Source: Aselliscus stoliczkanus
Taxonomy: Eukaryota > Chordata > Mammalia > Chiroptera > Hipposideridae
DNA length: 64,000 bases
NCBI GenBank assembly: GCA_033961575.1
Contig: CM066727.1
Coordinates: 153,869,434 to 153,933,433 of the forward strand
Reading direction: 5' to 3'
This document shows positions 63,937 through 64,000 of the stretch, one piece after another. The stretch's first letter is position 1; each line of letters opens with the position of its first letter. A program made the position numbers and the translations under genes. Below the pieces are notes generated by a model. It worked only from the letters and a program-made list of their open reading frames with translations, was not told where the DNA came from and ran no database searches.

Positions 63937-64000
63937 GGCGCGGAGCACGGGAGGACGCTGTCCGGCGGTACCCTGGGCTACCAGGAGGAGGAGGAGGGAG

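Larger units (their letters stand above)
63570..64000 (-). promoter_or_regulatory. SLC4A8: CpG-rich promoter and 5' leader of SLC4A8
   Basis: About 430 bp with many CpG dinucleotides, G/C runs and GC boxes, unlike the AT-rich introns, placed around the first coding exon. No TATA box is evident. This is what a CpG-island promoter looks like. The transcription start cannot be read from sequence; from the CCAAT positions it is probably near 63830-63870. A gene on the other side of a shared promoter cannot be excluded because the window ends here. Confidence 0.8.

Overview
The window is nuclear DNA of a placental mammal. It is dominated by one protein gene on the minus strand, the electroneutral Na+-driven Cl-/HCO3- exchanger SLC4A8 (NDCBE). 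Twenty-two coding exons can be placed to the base. All have GT-AG introns and compatible phases, and together they give 3078 coding bases (1026 codons) without a frameshift or stop. Exon 1, with the start codon, lies at the right edge (63688-63732) inside a CpG-rich promoter that carries two CCAAT boxes. The gene is read leftwards, and exon 22 (3581-3718) ends inside the cytoplasmic C-terminal tail. The last roughly 65 codons, the stop and the 3' UTR lie beyond the left edge.

In transcription order (right to left): 64000-63.6 kb is promoter, leader and exon 1. Intron 1 (11.8 kb) and intron 2 (9.0 kb) are long and repeat-rich. Exons 3-10 (42.9-30.8 kb) encode the cytoplasmic N-terminal domain. 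Exon 11 is the linker. Exons 12-22 (24.0-3.6 kb) encode the membrane domain, with a glycosylated, cysteine-bearing extracellular loop in exons 15-16, and the start of the C-terminal tail.

Almost everything else is interspersed repeat. At least 23 tRNA-derived SINEs share one head sequence and occur as a head-only short form (about 110 bp), a long composite form (about 400-500 bp) and a divergent third type. Many have clean target-site duplications. Their sequence suggests a bat, perhaps of the rhinolophoid/yinpterochiropteran side, but this is from memory and not proven. Other repeats are L1 3' ends, one L1 with a 5' end and a large internal deletion, MIR and L2 fossils, LTR-like fossils, several terminal-inverted-repeat elements, microsatellites, and one processed RPLP1 pseudogene (11179-11690).

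No bacterial, viral or otherwise undescribed gene system is visible. The points most worth checking are the splice-site contexts of exons 19 and 22, short upstream ORFs in the leader, a long inverted SINE pair in intron 9, a pair of related TIR elements that differ by an internal deletion, and a few unassigned intron blocks.
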